Source of the DNA: Acidovorax sp.
Lineage (GTDB): Bacteria; Pseudomonadota; Gammaproteobacteria; Burkholderiales; Burkholderiaceae_C
Direction of reading: 5' to 3'
NCBI RefSeq assembly: GCF_021287135.1
Contig: NZ_JAJTBB010000078.1
Location: forward strand, 1-64,000
Length of the DNA: 64,000 nucleotides
The position numbers and the translations under genes are program-made. Of the stretch, positions 37,865-46,776 are shown piece by piece (within the stretch, counting starts at the first letter, position 1; every line of letters begins with the position of its first letter). The notes beneath the pieces are model-generated. The model searched no databases, had not been told where the DNA came from, and saw only the letters and a program-made list of their open reading frames with translations.

Positions 37865-38869
37865 CTACTGCACGAAGCCGATGCGGCTGCGGCCCGAGGC
37901 TGCCTTGGGCAGGTCGGCCACCTCCACGGTGGAGCGCCGGTCCAGCCGCGCGTTGCCAAAGCCGGTCATCAGTGCGCGCCGCATTTCGCGCGGCGGCATC
38001 TGCGCCAGGTGGTCCAGCACGTCGGGGAGCGGTTCGGGGTCCAGCAGCCGGCCCCAGTCGTGCCCGGCGCGGATGCCCAGGTACAGGTTGCGCGCGATGC
38101 TGCGGGCTTGCTCCAGCGTGGGCGCCTCCACCTCGAACACGTTCATGCGGTTGAGGATGGGGTCCGGAATGCCGCGGCTGTCGTTGGCCGTGGTGATCCA
38201 GATCACCTGGCTGGCGTCGATGGCCACCTCCGCGAACTCGTCGGTAAAGCTCTGCGCCGTGTCGTGCTCCAGCAGGCTGTACAGCGCGCCCAGCGGGTCG
38301 TACTGCGCGTCCGAGCTGGCCTTGTCGATCTCGTCCACCACGATGACGGGGTTGGCGTATTCCCCCTCGACCAGCGCCTCGAACACCTTGCCCGGGCGCG
38401 CGCCCTTCCACTGCGCGGACGAGCCCGACAGCAGCCAGCCGGCGGTCATGGAACTCATGGGCAGCAGGTTCATGCCCGTGCCCAGCAGTTCGGCCAGGTG
38501 GCGCGCAAAGTGCGTCTTGCCGATGCCGGGCGGGCCCAGCAGCAGCATGGGCGTGACCTCCAGCCCGTCGCTGCTGTCCTGCGCCAGGGCCACATGGCGC
38601 TTCACGTCGTCCAGCACCTCGGTGAAGTTGGGCAGCTGCGCATACAGGCTGGCCATGTCCGGCACGCCCGAGGGCTTGACCTGGAAGCGTTCGGGCCCGC
38701 GCTCCAGCATGCGTTCGTAGACCGCGCGAAGGTTCTCGTATTCGCGCTGGCTGCCGGCTTCCTGCAGGCGGGCCAGCTTGCGTTCCACGTCGCCGGGGTG
38801 GAACACGCTGCGCATCTGGGCCACGGGCAGGCGCAGGGCGGAAGGTTGGGGAACAAGGCTATGAGTCAT
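37865..38869 (-). CDS. Lon-like AAA ATPase without protease domain
   Basis: This 334-residue protein has a AAA module close to that of Lon: Walker A LLGPPGIGKTH (residues 111-120), Walker B VIVVDEIDKAS, and a sensor WITTANDSRGIPDPILNRM. The N-terminal 100 residues form a helical part (ERKLARLQEAGSQREYENLRAVYERML). There is no Lon Ser-Lys protease domain and no Lon N-domain, so it is an ATPase alone. Its function is unknown to me. A 175-base gap separates it from the CBS gene, and a terminator separates it from grxD. Confidence 0.8.
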   Translation of the reverse strand: MTHSLVPQPSALRLPVAQMRSVFHPGDVERKLARLQEAGSQREYENLRAVYERMLERGPERFQVKPSGVPDMASLYAQLPNFTEVLDDVKRHVALAQDSSDGLEVTPMLLLGPPGIGKTHFARHLAELLGTGMNLLPMSSMTAGWLLSGSSAQWKGARPGKVFEALVEGEYANPVIVVDEIDKASSDAQYDPLGALYSLLEHDTAQSFTDEFAEVAIDASQVIWITTANDSRGIPDPILNRMNVFEVEAPTLEQARSIARNLYLGIRAGHDWGRLLDPEPLPDVLDHLAQMPPREMRRALMTGFGNARLDRRSTVEVADLPKAASGRSRIGFVQ

Positions 38870-39000
38870 TGCATGCTCTCCTTTCGCGTGAGGTCGTCAC
38901 GCAACCATTCAAGCACACAACGTGCCGGCCGCAACATCGGAAAAATCCGCTTTCTGGGGCGGCTGTTGCAGCGATGCAAAAGCGCCGCAGGAGCCCACCC

Positions 39001-39027
39001 AAGAAAAAGGCCGCCCGTAGGCGGCCT
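39001..39027 (-). terminator. Intrinsic terminator after grxD
   Basis: On the minus strand AGGCCGCC pairs with GGCGGCCT around a four-base loop, and five Ts follow. It lies about 30 bases after the grxD stop. Confidence 0.85.
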
Positions 39028-39058
39028 GTGCTGGCGGGCAGCGGCGGGTGGAAAGGGC

Positions 39059-39382
39059 TCAGCCCTCGGTGCCCAGCACCTGCTTGAGCTCGCCGGACTC
39101 GTACATCTCCATCATGATGTCGGAGCCGCCGATGAATTCGCCCTTGATGTACAGCTGCGGGATGGTGGGCCAGTTGCTGTATTCCTTGATGCCCTGGCGG
39201 ATGGCGTCGTCTTCCAGCACGTTCACGGTGACCACGCTCTTGGGATCCACGCCGCAGGCCTTCAGGATCTGGATGGCACGGCCCGAGAAGCCGCACATGG
39301 GGAAGCTGGCGCTGCCCTTCATGAACAGCAGGATGTCGCTGGATTTGACGAGGGCGTCGATGCGTTGCTGGGTGTCGCTCAT
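39059..39382 (-). CDS. grxD: GrxD, monothiol glutaredoxin (CGFS type)
   Basis: Grx4-type proteins carry and pass on 2Fe-2S clusters with glutathione and BolA. The 107-residue protein has the active site CGFS at residues 30-33, KGSASFPMCGFSGRA, the WPTIPQLYIKGEF turn with cis-Pro, and GGSDIMMEM for glutathione binding. I chose the ATG at 39382 because GAGGAG lies eight bases upstream. It follows prmC on the same strand with a 58-base gap. Confidence 0.97.
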   Translation of the reverse strand: MSDTQQRIDALVKSSDILLFMKGSASFPMCGFSGRAIQILKACGVDPKSVVTVNVLEDDAIRQGIKEYSNWPTIPQLYIKGEFIGGSDIMMEMYESGELKQVLGTEG

Positions 39383-39440
39383 GGGAAGGCTCCTCAAAAA
39401 GGTGGGGCGCGTTGGCCCGGAAAAGATGCGCTGGCCGGGA

Positions 39441-40310
39441 TTATTTCACTGTCTGCCCGGGGCTGTGGCCTGCGGGGGCACCCGCGGCCCACTGGCCCCC
39501 GGTGCAGCGCGCAATACCCGCAAGGTCGTTGTGGCTTTGTACCCGCCCAAAACCCTGGTGCGTGAGCAGCGCGCGCACCGCCTCGGCCTGGTCGTAGCCG
39601 TGCTCCAGCAGCAGCCAGCCGCCGGGCGCCAGGTGGGCGGGCGCCTGCGCCACGATGGTGCGCAGGTCCGCCAGGCCGTCGGCGCCGCTGGCCAGGGCCT
39701 GCAGGGGCTCGTGGGTGAGGGCGGCCAGGTGCGGGTCGGCGCTGGGGATGTAGGGCGGGTTGGAGACGATGGCGTCGAAAACGCCGTCCACGCCCGCCAG
39801 CCAGTCCGATTGCACAAACCGCACCGGCAGGCCCAGCCGCTGGGCATTGGCCTGGGCCACGGCCAGGGCATCGCTGCTCGCATCCACGGCCAGCACCCGG
39901 GCGGTGGGGCGCTGGCTTTGCAGCGCCAGGGCGATGGCGCCGCTGCCGGTGCCCAGGTCGGCCACGCGCGGGGCGGGCAGGGGGGCCATCACTTCCAGCG
40001 CCCAGTCCACCAGGGTTTCGGTGTCGGGGCGCGGGTCCAGCACGCGGGCGTCCACCTGCAGCGGCAGGCCGTAGAACTCCTTGTGCCCCGTCAGGTAAGC
40101 CACGGGCTCGCCGGCCGCGCGGCGCTGGCACAGGGCCAGGAACTGCGTGTGCTGCGCGGGCGCCAGCACGTCGGTGTCGTGCGCCAGCAGCCAGGCGCGG
40201 TCGCTGCCCGTGCGGCCCACGGTGTGCAGCAGCAGCAGCTGGGCGTCGATGCGCGCCAGGCCCAGGGTGTGGGCCTGCGCCAGGGCTTGGGCCAGGGTGG
40301 GGGTGTTCAC
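39441..40310 (-). CDS. prmC: PrmC, release factor glutamine methyltransferase
   Basis: PrmC methylates the Gln of the GGQ motif in release factors RF1 and RF2. The 289-residue protein has an N-terminal helical domain and an SAM-binding domain with VADLGTGSGAIALAL and the substrate motif NPPYIPS. It lies directly downstream of its substrate gene prfA. The start is GTG at 40310; repeat R7 stands immediately upstream in place of a normal Shine-Dalgarno region. Confidence 0.95.
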   Translation of the reverse strand: MNTPTLAQALAQAHTLGLARIDAQLLLLHTVGRTGSDRAWLLAHDTDVLAPAQHTQFLALCQRRAAGEPVAYLTGHKEFYGLPLQVDARVLDPRPDTETLVDWALEVMAPLPAPRVADLGTGSGAIALALQSQRPTARVLAVDASSDALAVAQANAQRLGLPVRFVQSDWLAGVDGVFDAIVSNPPYIPSADPHLAALTHEPLQALASGADGLADLRTIVAQAPAHLAPGGWLLLEHGYDQAEAVRALLTHQGFGRVQSHNDLAGIARCTGGQWAAGAPAGHSPGQTVK

Positions 40311-40374
40311 TATGCTTTTAATAGCTGCTGGCGCTTTCTGGATAAGCGCTGGAGGCCATTTTGCTTCAAATTCT
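40311..40374 (+). repeat. Dispersed double stem-loop repeat, copy R7
   Basis: Plus-strand copy lying between prfA and prmC, which both run on the minus strand. It has AATAGCTGCTGGCGCTTTCTG, GATAAGCGCTGGAGGCC and ATTTTGCTTCAAATT. GCGCTT...AAGCGC is intact. It touches the prmC start on one side and the prfA stop on the other. Confidence 0.9.
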
Positions 40375-40376
40375 GA

Positions 40377-41462
40377 TCAGACCGCGCTCAACTCCAGCTC
40401 TTCCAGCTGTTCGGCCTCGCGCGCATGCTGCAGCGCCTGGAGCACGTCGCCCAGGTCGCCCTCCATCACCTGCAGCAGCTTGTACAGCGTGAGGTTGATG
40501 CGGTGGTCCGTCAGGCGCCCCTGCGGGAAGTTGTAGGTGCGGATGCGGTCGCTGCGGTCGCCGCTGCCGATCAGGCCCTTGCGCAGCGCCGCCTCCTTGG
40601 CGGCGCGTTCGCTGCGCTCTTTCTCCTGGATGCGCGCCTGCAGCACCTGCAGCGCCTTGGCCTTGTTGCTGTGCTGGCTGCGGCCGTCCTGGCATTCGGC
40701 CACGATGCCGGTGGGCAGGTGCACCACGCGCACGGCGGAGTCGGTCTTGTTGATGTGCTGGCCGCCTGCGCCGCTGGCGCGGAAGGTGTCGATGCGCAGG
40801 TCCGCCGGGTTCAGCGTGATGGCCTGGTGCTCGTCGGGCTCGGGCATCACGGCCACGGTGCAGGCGCTGGTGTGGATGCGGCCTTGGGTCTCGGTGGCGG
40901 GCACGCGCTGCACGCGGTGGCCGCCGGATTCGAACTTGAGCGCGCCATACACATGGTCGCCTTCCACGCGCAGCACGATTTCCTTGTAGCCGCCCAGCTC
41001 GCTTTCGTTGGCGCTCATGATCTCCACCTTCCAGCCTTGGGTGGCGGCGTAGCGGGTGTACATGCGGGTCAGGTCGGCGGCAAACAGGGCGGATTCGTCG
41101 CCGCCCGTCCCTGCGCGGATTTCCACGAAGGCGTTGCGGGCGTCGTCGGGGTCCTTGGGCAGCAACAGGCGCTGCAGCTCGTCTTCCAGCTGCAGCAGTT
41201 CGGCCTCGGCGCTGGTAATTTCTTCCTGCGCCATCTCGGCCATGTCGGGGTCGGCCAGCATTTCGCGCGCGCCGGCCAGGTCGGCCTCGCGCTGCTGGTA
41301 GCGGGCGTAGCGGCCGGCGATCTGCGTGACCTCGGCATGCTCGACGGAGATGCGCCGGTACTGCGCCATGTCGCTCATGATGTCTTCGCGCGAGAGCAGG
41401 AAGTCGAGTTCGCCCAGGCGCTGTGCGTAGCGTTCCAGCTGGCTGCGGAGAAAAGGTTTCAT
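40377..41462 (-). CDS. prfA: PrfA, peptide chain release factor 1
   Basis: RF1 ends translation at UAA and UAG codons. The 361-residue protein has the peptidyl-hydrolysis motif GGQ in [18 protein letters not shown] near residue 235, and the stop-codon recognition loop of RF1 type (PxT) around [42 protein letters not shown] is also typical. It forms the hemA-prfA-prmC order common in betaproteobacteria. Confidence 0.98.
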   Translation of the reverse strand: MKPFLRSQLERYAQRLGELDFLLSREDIMSDMAQYRRISVEHAEVTQIAGRYARYQQREADLAGAREMLADPDMAEMAQEEITSAEAELLQLEDELQRLLLPKDPDDARNAFVEIRAGTGGDESALFAADLTRMYTRYAATQGWKVEIMSANESELGGYKEIVLRVEGDHVYGALKFESGGHRVQRVPATETQGRIHTSACTVAVMPEPDEHQAITLNPADLRIDTFRASGAGGQHINKTDSAVRVVHLPTGIVAECQDGRSQHSNKAKALQVLQARIQEKERSERAAKEAALRKGLIGSGDRSDRIRTYNFPQGRLTDHRINLTLYKLLQVMEGDLGDVLQALQHAREAEQLEELELSAV

Positions 41463-41477
41463 GGAGTGGGGAGAGAG

Positions 41478-41545
41478 ATTTTGCTACGAAAATTGTAGCT
41501 GCTTGCGCTTATCTATCAAGCGCTGGAGGCCGATTGGACTTGCAA
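41478..41545 (+). repeat. Dispersed double stem-loop repeat, copy R8
   Basis: ATTTTGCTACGAAAATTGTAG, CTGCTTGCGCTTATCTATCA, AGCGCTGGAGGCC, then GATTGGACTTGCAAT. GCGCTT...AAGCGC is intact. Plus orientation, between hemA and prfA, which run on the minus strand. This copy aligns best with the in-gene copy R11. Confidence 0.9.
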
Positions 41546-41576
41546 TCGGGGCGGGCGGTGGAGCGGGCGAGCGCCG

Positions 41577-42896
41577 CTACAGCCCGTTGCCGGCAGTCTT
41601 GCTTTGCGAGCGCAGGAACAGGCGCGAGACGGTCTGCGCCGTCTGGGCACGCGTTTCGGCGTCGCCCGCGCGCAGCTCGGCCAGGGTGCCGTGCAGCATC
41701 TTCTGCGTGAGGCCGCGCGAGAGGGCCTCCAGCACGGCGTCCACGTCCTCGCCCTTGGCCAGCAGTTTCTTGGCGCGGGCGATTTCCAGGGCGCGCCACT
41801 CGTCGGTCTGCGCGTTGAGCTGCTGGATCAGCGGCACCACGCCGCCGGCGGCGCCTGCGGGGCTGCGCAGCTCCATCCAGTGCATGAAGCTTTGCACGCC
41901 CGCGTCGATGATGGCCTCGGCCTGGGCCACGGCGGCTTGGCGGTTGGCCTGGGCCGTCTGCACCACGGTGGCCAGGTCGTCCACGGTGTACAGGTACACA
42001 TCGCCCAGGGCCTTGACCTCGGGCTCGATGTCGCGCGGCACGGCCAAATCGACCATGAACATGGGGCGGTGGCGGCGCTTCTTGAGCGCGCGCTCCACGG
42101 CGCCCAGGCCGATGATGGGCAGGCTGCTGGCGGTGCAGCTGATGACGGCGTCAAACTCGTGCAGGCGCTCGGGCAGGTCGGCCAGGCGCATCACCTCGCC
42201 GCCGAAACGGGTGGCGAGCTTCTCGCCACGCTCCAGCGTGCGGTTGGCAATGGCGATCTGCTTGGGGTTCTTGGCGGCGAAGTGCGTGGTGCACAGCTCG
42301 ATCATCTCGCCCGCGCCGACAAACAGCACCTTGATCTGCGAGAGGTCTTCAAACAGCTGGCCCGCCAGGCGCACGGCAGCTGCGGCCATGCTGATGCTGT
42401 GGGCGCCGATGTCGGTGCTGGTGCGCACCTCCTTGGCCACGGCAAAGCTGCGCTGGAAGAGCTGGTTGAGCGTGGTGCCCAGGGCGCCGGCGGTTTCGGC
42501 GGCGCGCACGGCGTCTTTCATCTGGCCCAGGATCTGGGCCTCGCCCAGCACCATGGAATCGAGCCCGCTGGCCACGCGGAAGGCGTGGCGCGCAACCAGG
42601 CTGTCTTCCAGCGTGTACGAGTGCGATGCCAGCAGCGCGGGGCTCACGCCGCCGCTTTGCGCCAGCCAGCCCAGCGTGTGGTCCAGCGCGGGCTGGGCGC
42701 CAGCGCAATAGATTTCGGTGCGGTTGCAGGTGGAGATGATGGCTGTCTCGACACCGGGGTGGCGGGCGGCGCTGCCCGCCAGCGACTGGCGCAGGCCCTG
42801 CAGGGTGGGTGCAATCTGGTCGAGCGCAAACGCAAAGCGGCCGCGCAGGTCGAGCGGCGCGGTCGTGTGGTTGATGCCGAGGGCCCAGACTGCCAT
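41577..42896 (-). CDS. hemA: HemA, glutamyl-tRNA reductase
   Basis: HemA reduces glutamyl-tRNA to glutamate-1-semialdehyde, the first step of C5 haem synthesis. The 439-residue protein has the catalytic Cys57 in [26 protein letters not shown], the NADP-binding [15 protein letters not shown], and a C-terminal dimer helix. The ATG at 42896 gives [19 protein letters not shown], the family start. The betaproteobacterial use of this route agrees with the assignment. Confidence 0.97.
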   Translation of the reverse strand: MAVWALGINHTTAPLDLRGRFAFALDQIAPTLQGLRQSLAGSAARHPGVETAIISTCNRTEIYCAGAQPALDHTLGWLAQSGGVSPALLASHSYTLEDSLVARHAFRVASGLDSMVLGEAQILGQMKDAVRAAETAGALGTTLNQLFQRSFAVAKEVRTSTDIGAHSISMAAAAVRLAGQLFEDLSQIKVLFVGAGEMIELCTTHFAAKNPKQIAIANRTLERGEKLATRFGGEVMRLADLPERLHEFDAVISCTASSLPIIGLGAVERALKKRRHRPMFMVDLAVPRDIEPEVKALGDVYLYTVDDLATVVQTAQANRQAAVAQAEAIIDAGVQSFMHWMELRSPAGAAGGVVPLIQQLNAQTDEWRALEIARAKKLLAKGEDVDAVLEALSRGLTQKMLHGTLAELRAGDAETRAQTAQTVSRLFLRSQSKTAGNGL

Positions 42897-42968
42897 AGTC
42901 CCGGATTATAAAATTGTTGGCTCTGGCGAGCATTCCTGCTTGCCCAACACTTGATTTGGGTCAATCGC

Positions 42969-43244
42969 ATGGGTCCGTTGGACGTCCTGAACCACCTGCT
43001 CAACTTTGTGGCGCCGGCTGCCGCCCTGGCGCTGCTGCTGGTGCTGGCGGGGGGATGGGTGGGCCCCAAGGGCCGTCCCGCAATGGCTGCATGGCGGCGC
43101 TTTGCGATCTTGTTCGCCGTGGGCGTGGCGGTGCTGGCCGCCGGGCTCGTGCTGTGGGGCCGCGACGGGAAAATGCTGACCTACGCCGCGCTGGTGCTCG
43201 GCTGCGCTAGCACGCAGTGGGTGCTTTCGCGCGGCTGGCGCTGA
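42969..43244 (+). CDS. Small membrane protein of unknown function
   Basis: I do not recognise this 91-residue protein. Three hydrophobic stretches are seen: NFVAPAAALALLLVLAGGWVG, FAILFAVGVAVLAAGLVLW and MLTYAALVLGCASTQWVL, linked by short basic loops. I chose the ATG at 42969. A TTG 18 bases upstream is in frame, and neither has a strong ribosome site. It is divergent from hemA and convergent with the oxidoreductase gene. Confidence 0.7.
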   Translation: MGPLDVLNHLLNFVAPAAALALLLVLAGGWVGPKGRPAMAAWRRFAILFAVGVAVLAAGLVLWGRDGKMLTYAALVLGCASTQWVLSRGWR

Positions 43245-43265
43245 ACGGGCCGTTCTCTCCGCTCT

Positions 43266-44270
43266 TCATGCCCTTGCAGCCGGCAGCAGCAGGATCTTGC
43301 CCACGTTGGCGCCCGACTCCATGCGCCGGTGGGCCTCGGCCGCATCGGCCAGCGGGTAGCTGCGGTCGATCACCGGGCGCAGAGTGCCCGCCGCCAGCGC
43401 CGGCAGCCAACGCGCGGCAAAGCGCTGCACCATGCCCTGTTTGACCTCTGGCGAGCGCGACTTCATCACCGTGCCGAAGATCTGCAGGTGCCGGTACAGC
43501 ACGGCGTCCATGGGCAGCGTGCCCTGCTTGCCGCCCAGCAGTCCCACGCAGACCATGCGCCCGCCTTCGGCCAGCGAGCGCACGTTGCGCTCCAGGTACG
43601 GCGCACCAATGAAGTCAATGACCACGTCCACGCCCCGGCCACCCGTGGCCTCGTGCACCACGGCCTGAAAATCCTCGCTGCGGTGGTCTATGACCCCATC
43701 GGCGCCGAGGGCCTGCACCGCAGCGTGCTTGGAACCGCTGGCCGTGGCGAACACCCGCGCGCCCGCCGCGTGCGCCAACTGCACCGCCGCGGAGCCCACG
43801 CCGCCGGCGGCGGCATGCACCAGCACCGATTCGCCCGCCTGCAGGCGCGCCAGGTGGAACAGCGCCTCGTGCGCGGTCACGAACACTTCGGGGATGGCGC
43901 CGGCCTCCACCAGGCCCAGGCCCTCGGGGACCGGCATGGCCATGCGGTAGTCGATGCGCGAAAGCTCGGCATAGGCGCCGCCGCCCACGATGCCCATCAC
44001 CCGGTCGCCCACGGCAAAGCCCTGCACCTGCGCACCCATGGCCTCCACAGTGCCGGCGATCTCCAGGCCCATGGTGTCCGCATCGCCGAACGATGCCCGG
44101 CCGTAGGCGCCCTGGCGGTGCAGCAGGTCGGCGCGGTTCACGCCGATGGCGGCGTTGCGCACGAGCAGGTCGTGGGGGCGCAGTTCGGGGGCGGGCGTGA
44201 CGCGCAGCTGCAGCACTTCGGGGCCGCCGAAGTCGTCGAAAACGATGGCTTGCATGGGGGTGGAGGTCAT
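43266..44270 (-). CDS. Zinc-less quinone oxidoreductase (MDR family)
   Basis: This 334-residue protein belongs to the medium-chain dehydrogenase/reductase superfamily, quinone oxidoreductase branch (close to human PIG3/TP53I3). It should reduce quinones with NADPH. The N-terminal GroES-like domain has NRADLLHRQGAYG, and the Rossmann domain has VLVHAAAGGVGSAAVQLAHAAGARVFATASG. No zinc-ligand Cys/His set is seen. The start is either ATG 44270 (chosen) or ATG 44255 five codons later. It is divergent from a LysR regulator, its possible controller. Confidence 0.88.
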   Translation of the reverse strand: MTSTPMQAIVFDDFGGPEVLQLRVTPAPELRPHDLLVRNAAIGVNRADLLHRQGAYGRASFGDADTMGLEIAGTVEAMGAQVQGFAVGDRVMGIVGGGAYAELSRIDYRMAMPVPEGLGLVEAGAIPEVFVTAHEALFHLARLQAGESVLVHAAAGGVGSAAVQLAHAAGARVFATASGSKHAAVQALGADGVIDHRSEDFQAVVHEATGGRGVDVVIDFIGAPYLERNVRSLAEGGRMVCVGLLGGKQGTLPMDAVLYRHLQIFGTVMKSRSPEVKQGMVQRFAARWLPALAAGTLRPVIDRSYPLADAAEAHRRMESGANVGKILLLPAARA

Positions 44271-44459
44271 GGGGGTGAAGGGGAAAAAGGGGGGGTGTGT
44301 CTGGTCGCTGCCTGCACGCAGGTGTGGCCAGCGGCGTGAGGAGGAGCTTACGCGCGCCGGGTGCATGTGCGGTGCAGCGATTTCGCTCTACAGTGCTGCA
44401 AATTTGCATCGCTGCCGCGCCCAATCGGCCACGGCCGCCCCAACACACACGCCACCGTC

Positions 44460-45377
44460 ATGAACTGGGACGACACCCGCATCTTTCTCGCCTTGACCCG
44501 CGCCCCCTCGCTGCGGGCTGCAGCCCGCAGCCTGGGCATCGACCAGGCCACCGTCGGGCGGCGGCTGAATGCGCTGGAGGCTGAGCTGGGCGCCCGCCTG
44601 TTCCTGCGGGCGCGCGACGGCTACCTGCTCACCGCCGCCGGCGAGGCCGCCCTGGCTGCCGCGCGCCGCATGGAGAACGCGGCGCTGGATCTGCGCACCA
44701 AAGTCGAGGGCCAGGACGACGAGCCCGGCGGCCTGGTGCGCGTGACCAGCACCGATTCGATCGCCGTGGATCTGCTCCTGCCGGCCATCGGGCGGCTGCA
44801 GCAGCGCTGGCCGCAGATCCGCGTGGATCTGCAGGTCTCCACGCAGCTGCTGAGCCTCACGCGGCGGCAGGCCGACATTGCCTTCCGCAACGTGCGGCCC
44901 GACACGCCCGATCTGGTGGTGCGCCGCGTGGCCTCCTGGCCCGTGGGCCTGTTCGCCAGCGCCGCCTACCTGGAGCGCTTCGGCGTGCCCCGGCCCGAGG
45001 ACGAGCTGCGCGGCCACCACCTTGTCGCCTATGCGCCCTATCTGGAGAACGCGCCCCACCTCACCCTGGCCGGCGTGCCCGCGCGCCAGGGCCGCATCGC
45101 CGCCGCGCTGCCCTCCAGCCTGCTGGTGCGCAAGGCGGTGGCGGCCGGCATCGGCATCGGCGAGATGCCGCTGTGGATGGGCGAGCGCGAAGGCCTCACC
45201 CGCCTTTGGCCCGACCGCCGCCGGCCGCATGACTACGACGTCTGGCTGGTGATGCACCCGGACCTGCAGCGCACGGCGCGGGTGCGGGAAACGGCGGAGT
45301 TCTTGTCGGAGGCTGTGGGCGGGGAGGCGCGACGCAGCGAGACCGCGCCGGCCAGCGCAACGCGCGGCGGCGCCTGA
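44460..45377 (+). CDS. LysR-family transcriptional regulator
   Basis: This 305-residue protein has an N-terminal winged helix-turn-helix (residues 2-60: WDDTRIFLALTRAPSLRAAARSLGIDQATVGRRLNALEAELGARLF) and a C-terminal periplasmic-binding-type effector domain (about 90-290). The ligand is not evident. The gene is divergent from the quinone oxidoreductase gene with a 189-base gap, the classical layout for a LysR protein and its target. The C-terminus has a short Ala/Arg-rich tail. Confidence 0.92.
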   Translation: MNWDDTRIFLALTRAPSLRAAARSLGIDQATVGRRLNALEAELGARLFLRARDGYLLTAAGEAALAAARRMENAALDLRTKVEGQDDEPGGLVRVTSTDSIAVDLLLPAIGRLQQRWPQIRVDLQVSTQLLSLTRRQADIAFRNVRPDTPDLVVRRVASWPVGLFASAAYLERFGVPRPEDELRGHHLVAYAPYLENAPHLTLAGVPARQGRIAAALPSSLLVRKAVAAGIGIGEMPLWMGEREGLTRLWPDRRRPHDYDVWLVMHPDLQRTARVRETAEFLSEAVGGEARRSETAPASATRGGA

Positions 45378-45567
45378 ATGGGCTGGCGCGACCTTGAAAG
45401 GACCCTGAACAGGTGCTGAGCGCAGGCGCGCATCTGCCCGGCACTCCGGCGCGGGGCGGATGCCCGTGTCCTCATGGGCGCATGTCCCGCGGGAATGCCC
45501 TGTGCTTTCCCCACCCGCCCGCGCTTAAGCTCGGTCTCCATCCCCTCACTCATTCTGGAGATTTCGC

Positions 45568-46533
45568 ATGCGCTTGCGCATCTGGCTTGCCGCCGCCGCA
45601 CTGACCCTGACTTCCCTGGCCGCGACGGCCCAGGGATTTCCCACCAAGCCCATCCGCATCGTGGTGGGCTTCCCGGCCGGCGGCCCGCTGGACCAGCATG
45701 CCCGCCTGCTCTCCGACAAGCTGCAGGCCGTGCTCGGCCAGCCCGTGGTGGTGGACTACAAGGCCGGCGCCGGCGGCACCGTGGGGGCGCAGGAGGTGAT
45801 GAAGGCGCCCGCCGACGGCCACACGCTCATGCTGGCCAACACGGGCGTGATGGTGATCAACCCGGCGTTGTACAGCCGGCTGCCCTATGCCACGCTCAAG
45901 GACTTCACCCCGGTGGCGCGCACGGCGATGCAGCCCCTGGCGCTGCTGGTGAATACGGGCGTGCCCGCCAAGAACCTGCAGGAGTTCATGGCCTATGCCA
46001 AGGCGCGGCCGGGCCAGGTCAACTTTGGCTCGGCGGGCAATGGGGGCATCAGCCACCTGGTACCCGAGATGTTCAAGACGGCCACGGGGCTGTACATGGT
46101 CCACATCCCGTACCGGGGCAGCGCGCCGGCGTTCACCGACCTGATGGGCGGGCAGGTGCAGTTCATGGCCGAGAGCATTCCGCAGGCCGCCAGCTACCAC
46201 AAGCAGGGCAAGGTACGCGCGCTGGCCGTGACCAGCCGCGAGCGCAACCCCGCCCTGCCGGATGTGCCCACCGTCATCGAAAGCGGCATCAAGGGCTTCG
46301 AAGTGGTGGGCTTCTATGGCTTCCTCGCGCCCGCCGGCACGCCCAAGGACGTGGTGGCCAAGCTCAGCGACGCGTTCGGCCAGGTGATGCAGTCGCCCGA
46401 GGTGAAGAACCGCATGGTGAGCCAGGGCGCCGACCCGGCCTTCCTGGGCGCGGACGACTTTGCCAAGTTTCTGGCGTCGGAGATGCCACGCTGGGCGGAT
46501 GCGGTGAAGAAGTCGGGAGCGAAATTGGACTGA
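45568..46533 (+). CDS. Bug-family (tripartite tricarboxylate transporter) substrate-binding protein
   Basis: This 321-residue periplasmic binding protein has a Sec signal peptide (MRLRIWLAAAALTLTSLAATAQ) and the Bug signature FPTKPIRIVVGFPAGGPLDQHARLL and KAGAGGTVGAQEVMKAPADG. Bug proteins are highly multiplied in Comamonadaceae and Bordetella and bind organic acids. The ligand cannot be told here. No TctA or TctB membrane gene is next to it, so it is an orphan binding protein. A ribosome site GGAGAT precedes the start. Confidence 0.92.
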   Translation: MRLRIWLAAAALTLTSLAATAQGFPTKPIRIVVGFPAGGPLDQHARLLSDKLQAVLGQPVVVDYKAGAGGTVGAQEVMKAPADGHTLMLANTGVMVINPALYSRLPYATLKDFTPVARTAMQPLALLVNTGVPAKNLQEFMAYAKARPGQVNFGSAGNGGISHLVPEMFKTATGLYMVHIPYRGSAPAFTDLMGGQVQFMAESIPQAASYHKQGKVRALAVTSRERNPALPDVPTVIESGIKGFEVVGFYGFLAPAGTPKDVVAKLSDAFGQVMQSPEVKNRMVSQGADPAFLGADDFAKFLASEMPRWADAVKKSGAKLD

Positions 46534-46535
46534 TA

Positions 46536-46690
46536 CCCCCTGAGCCGCTGTGCGGCTTCCCCCGCTCTCGCAGCGCGCTGCGCTGCGGGCAGGGGACGAC
46601 GCCAGCGCGGCGGGGCGGCCCTTGCGCGGCGTCCCTGGTCCGCGCAGCGCCCCCTGCGCAAGCAGGGTGGCATGCACGAGGGAAGCCCCT
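46536..46690 (+). repeat. Long GC-rich intergenic repeat, copy A
   Basis: Starting two bases after the stop of the binding-protein gene, CCCCCTGAGCCGCTGTGCGG opens a block that also occurs after the FAD/Fe-S oxidoreductase gene (copy B, 60543-60737). The two share a 47-base core (46592-46638 here) that matches at 41 positions by my alignment. No T-run or coding potential is evident. The rest of the gap to 46752 shows nothing else. Confidence 0.7.
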
Positions 46691-46752
46691 CACCGATCCA
46701 GTGAACGGGAAACCCGCAGAAAAGTGCCTTCAGCCGCTTATCCCATCGGCGG

Positions 46753-46776
46753 CAATTGCTATGTTTTGCGTAGCAC
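46753..46776 (+). repeat. Fragment of the stem-loop repeat (R13)
   Basis: AATTGCTATGTTTTGCGTAG keeps the left part of the family (AATTGCTAT...GTAGC) but the right hairpin is missing. It abuts the stop codon of the MscS gene. Plus orientation. Confidence 0.4.

Noticed and set aside
38869..39087. A small basic plus-strand frame (72 codons, KKKAARRRP-like)
   Set aside because: It runs over the grxD terminator hairpin, has no ribosome site and begins inside another gene's start region. The basic stretch comes from the A-rich terminator.
37733..39565. A 610-codon plus-strand frame opposite the Lon-like ATPase and grxD
   Set aside because: The minus-strand genes carry all the domain motifs; this frame crosses a terminator and two genes and shows only shadow composition.
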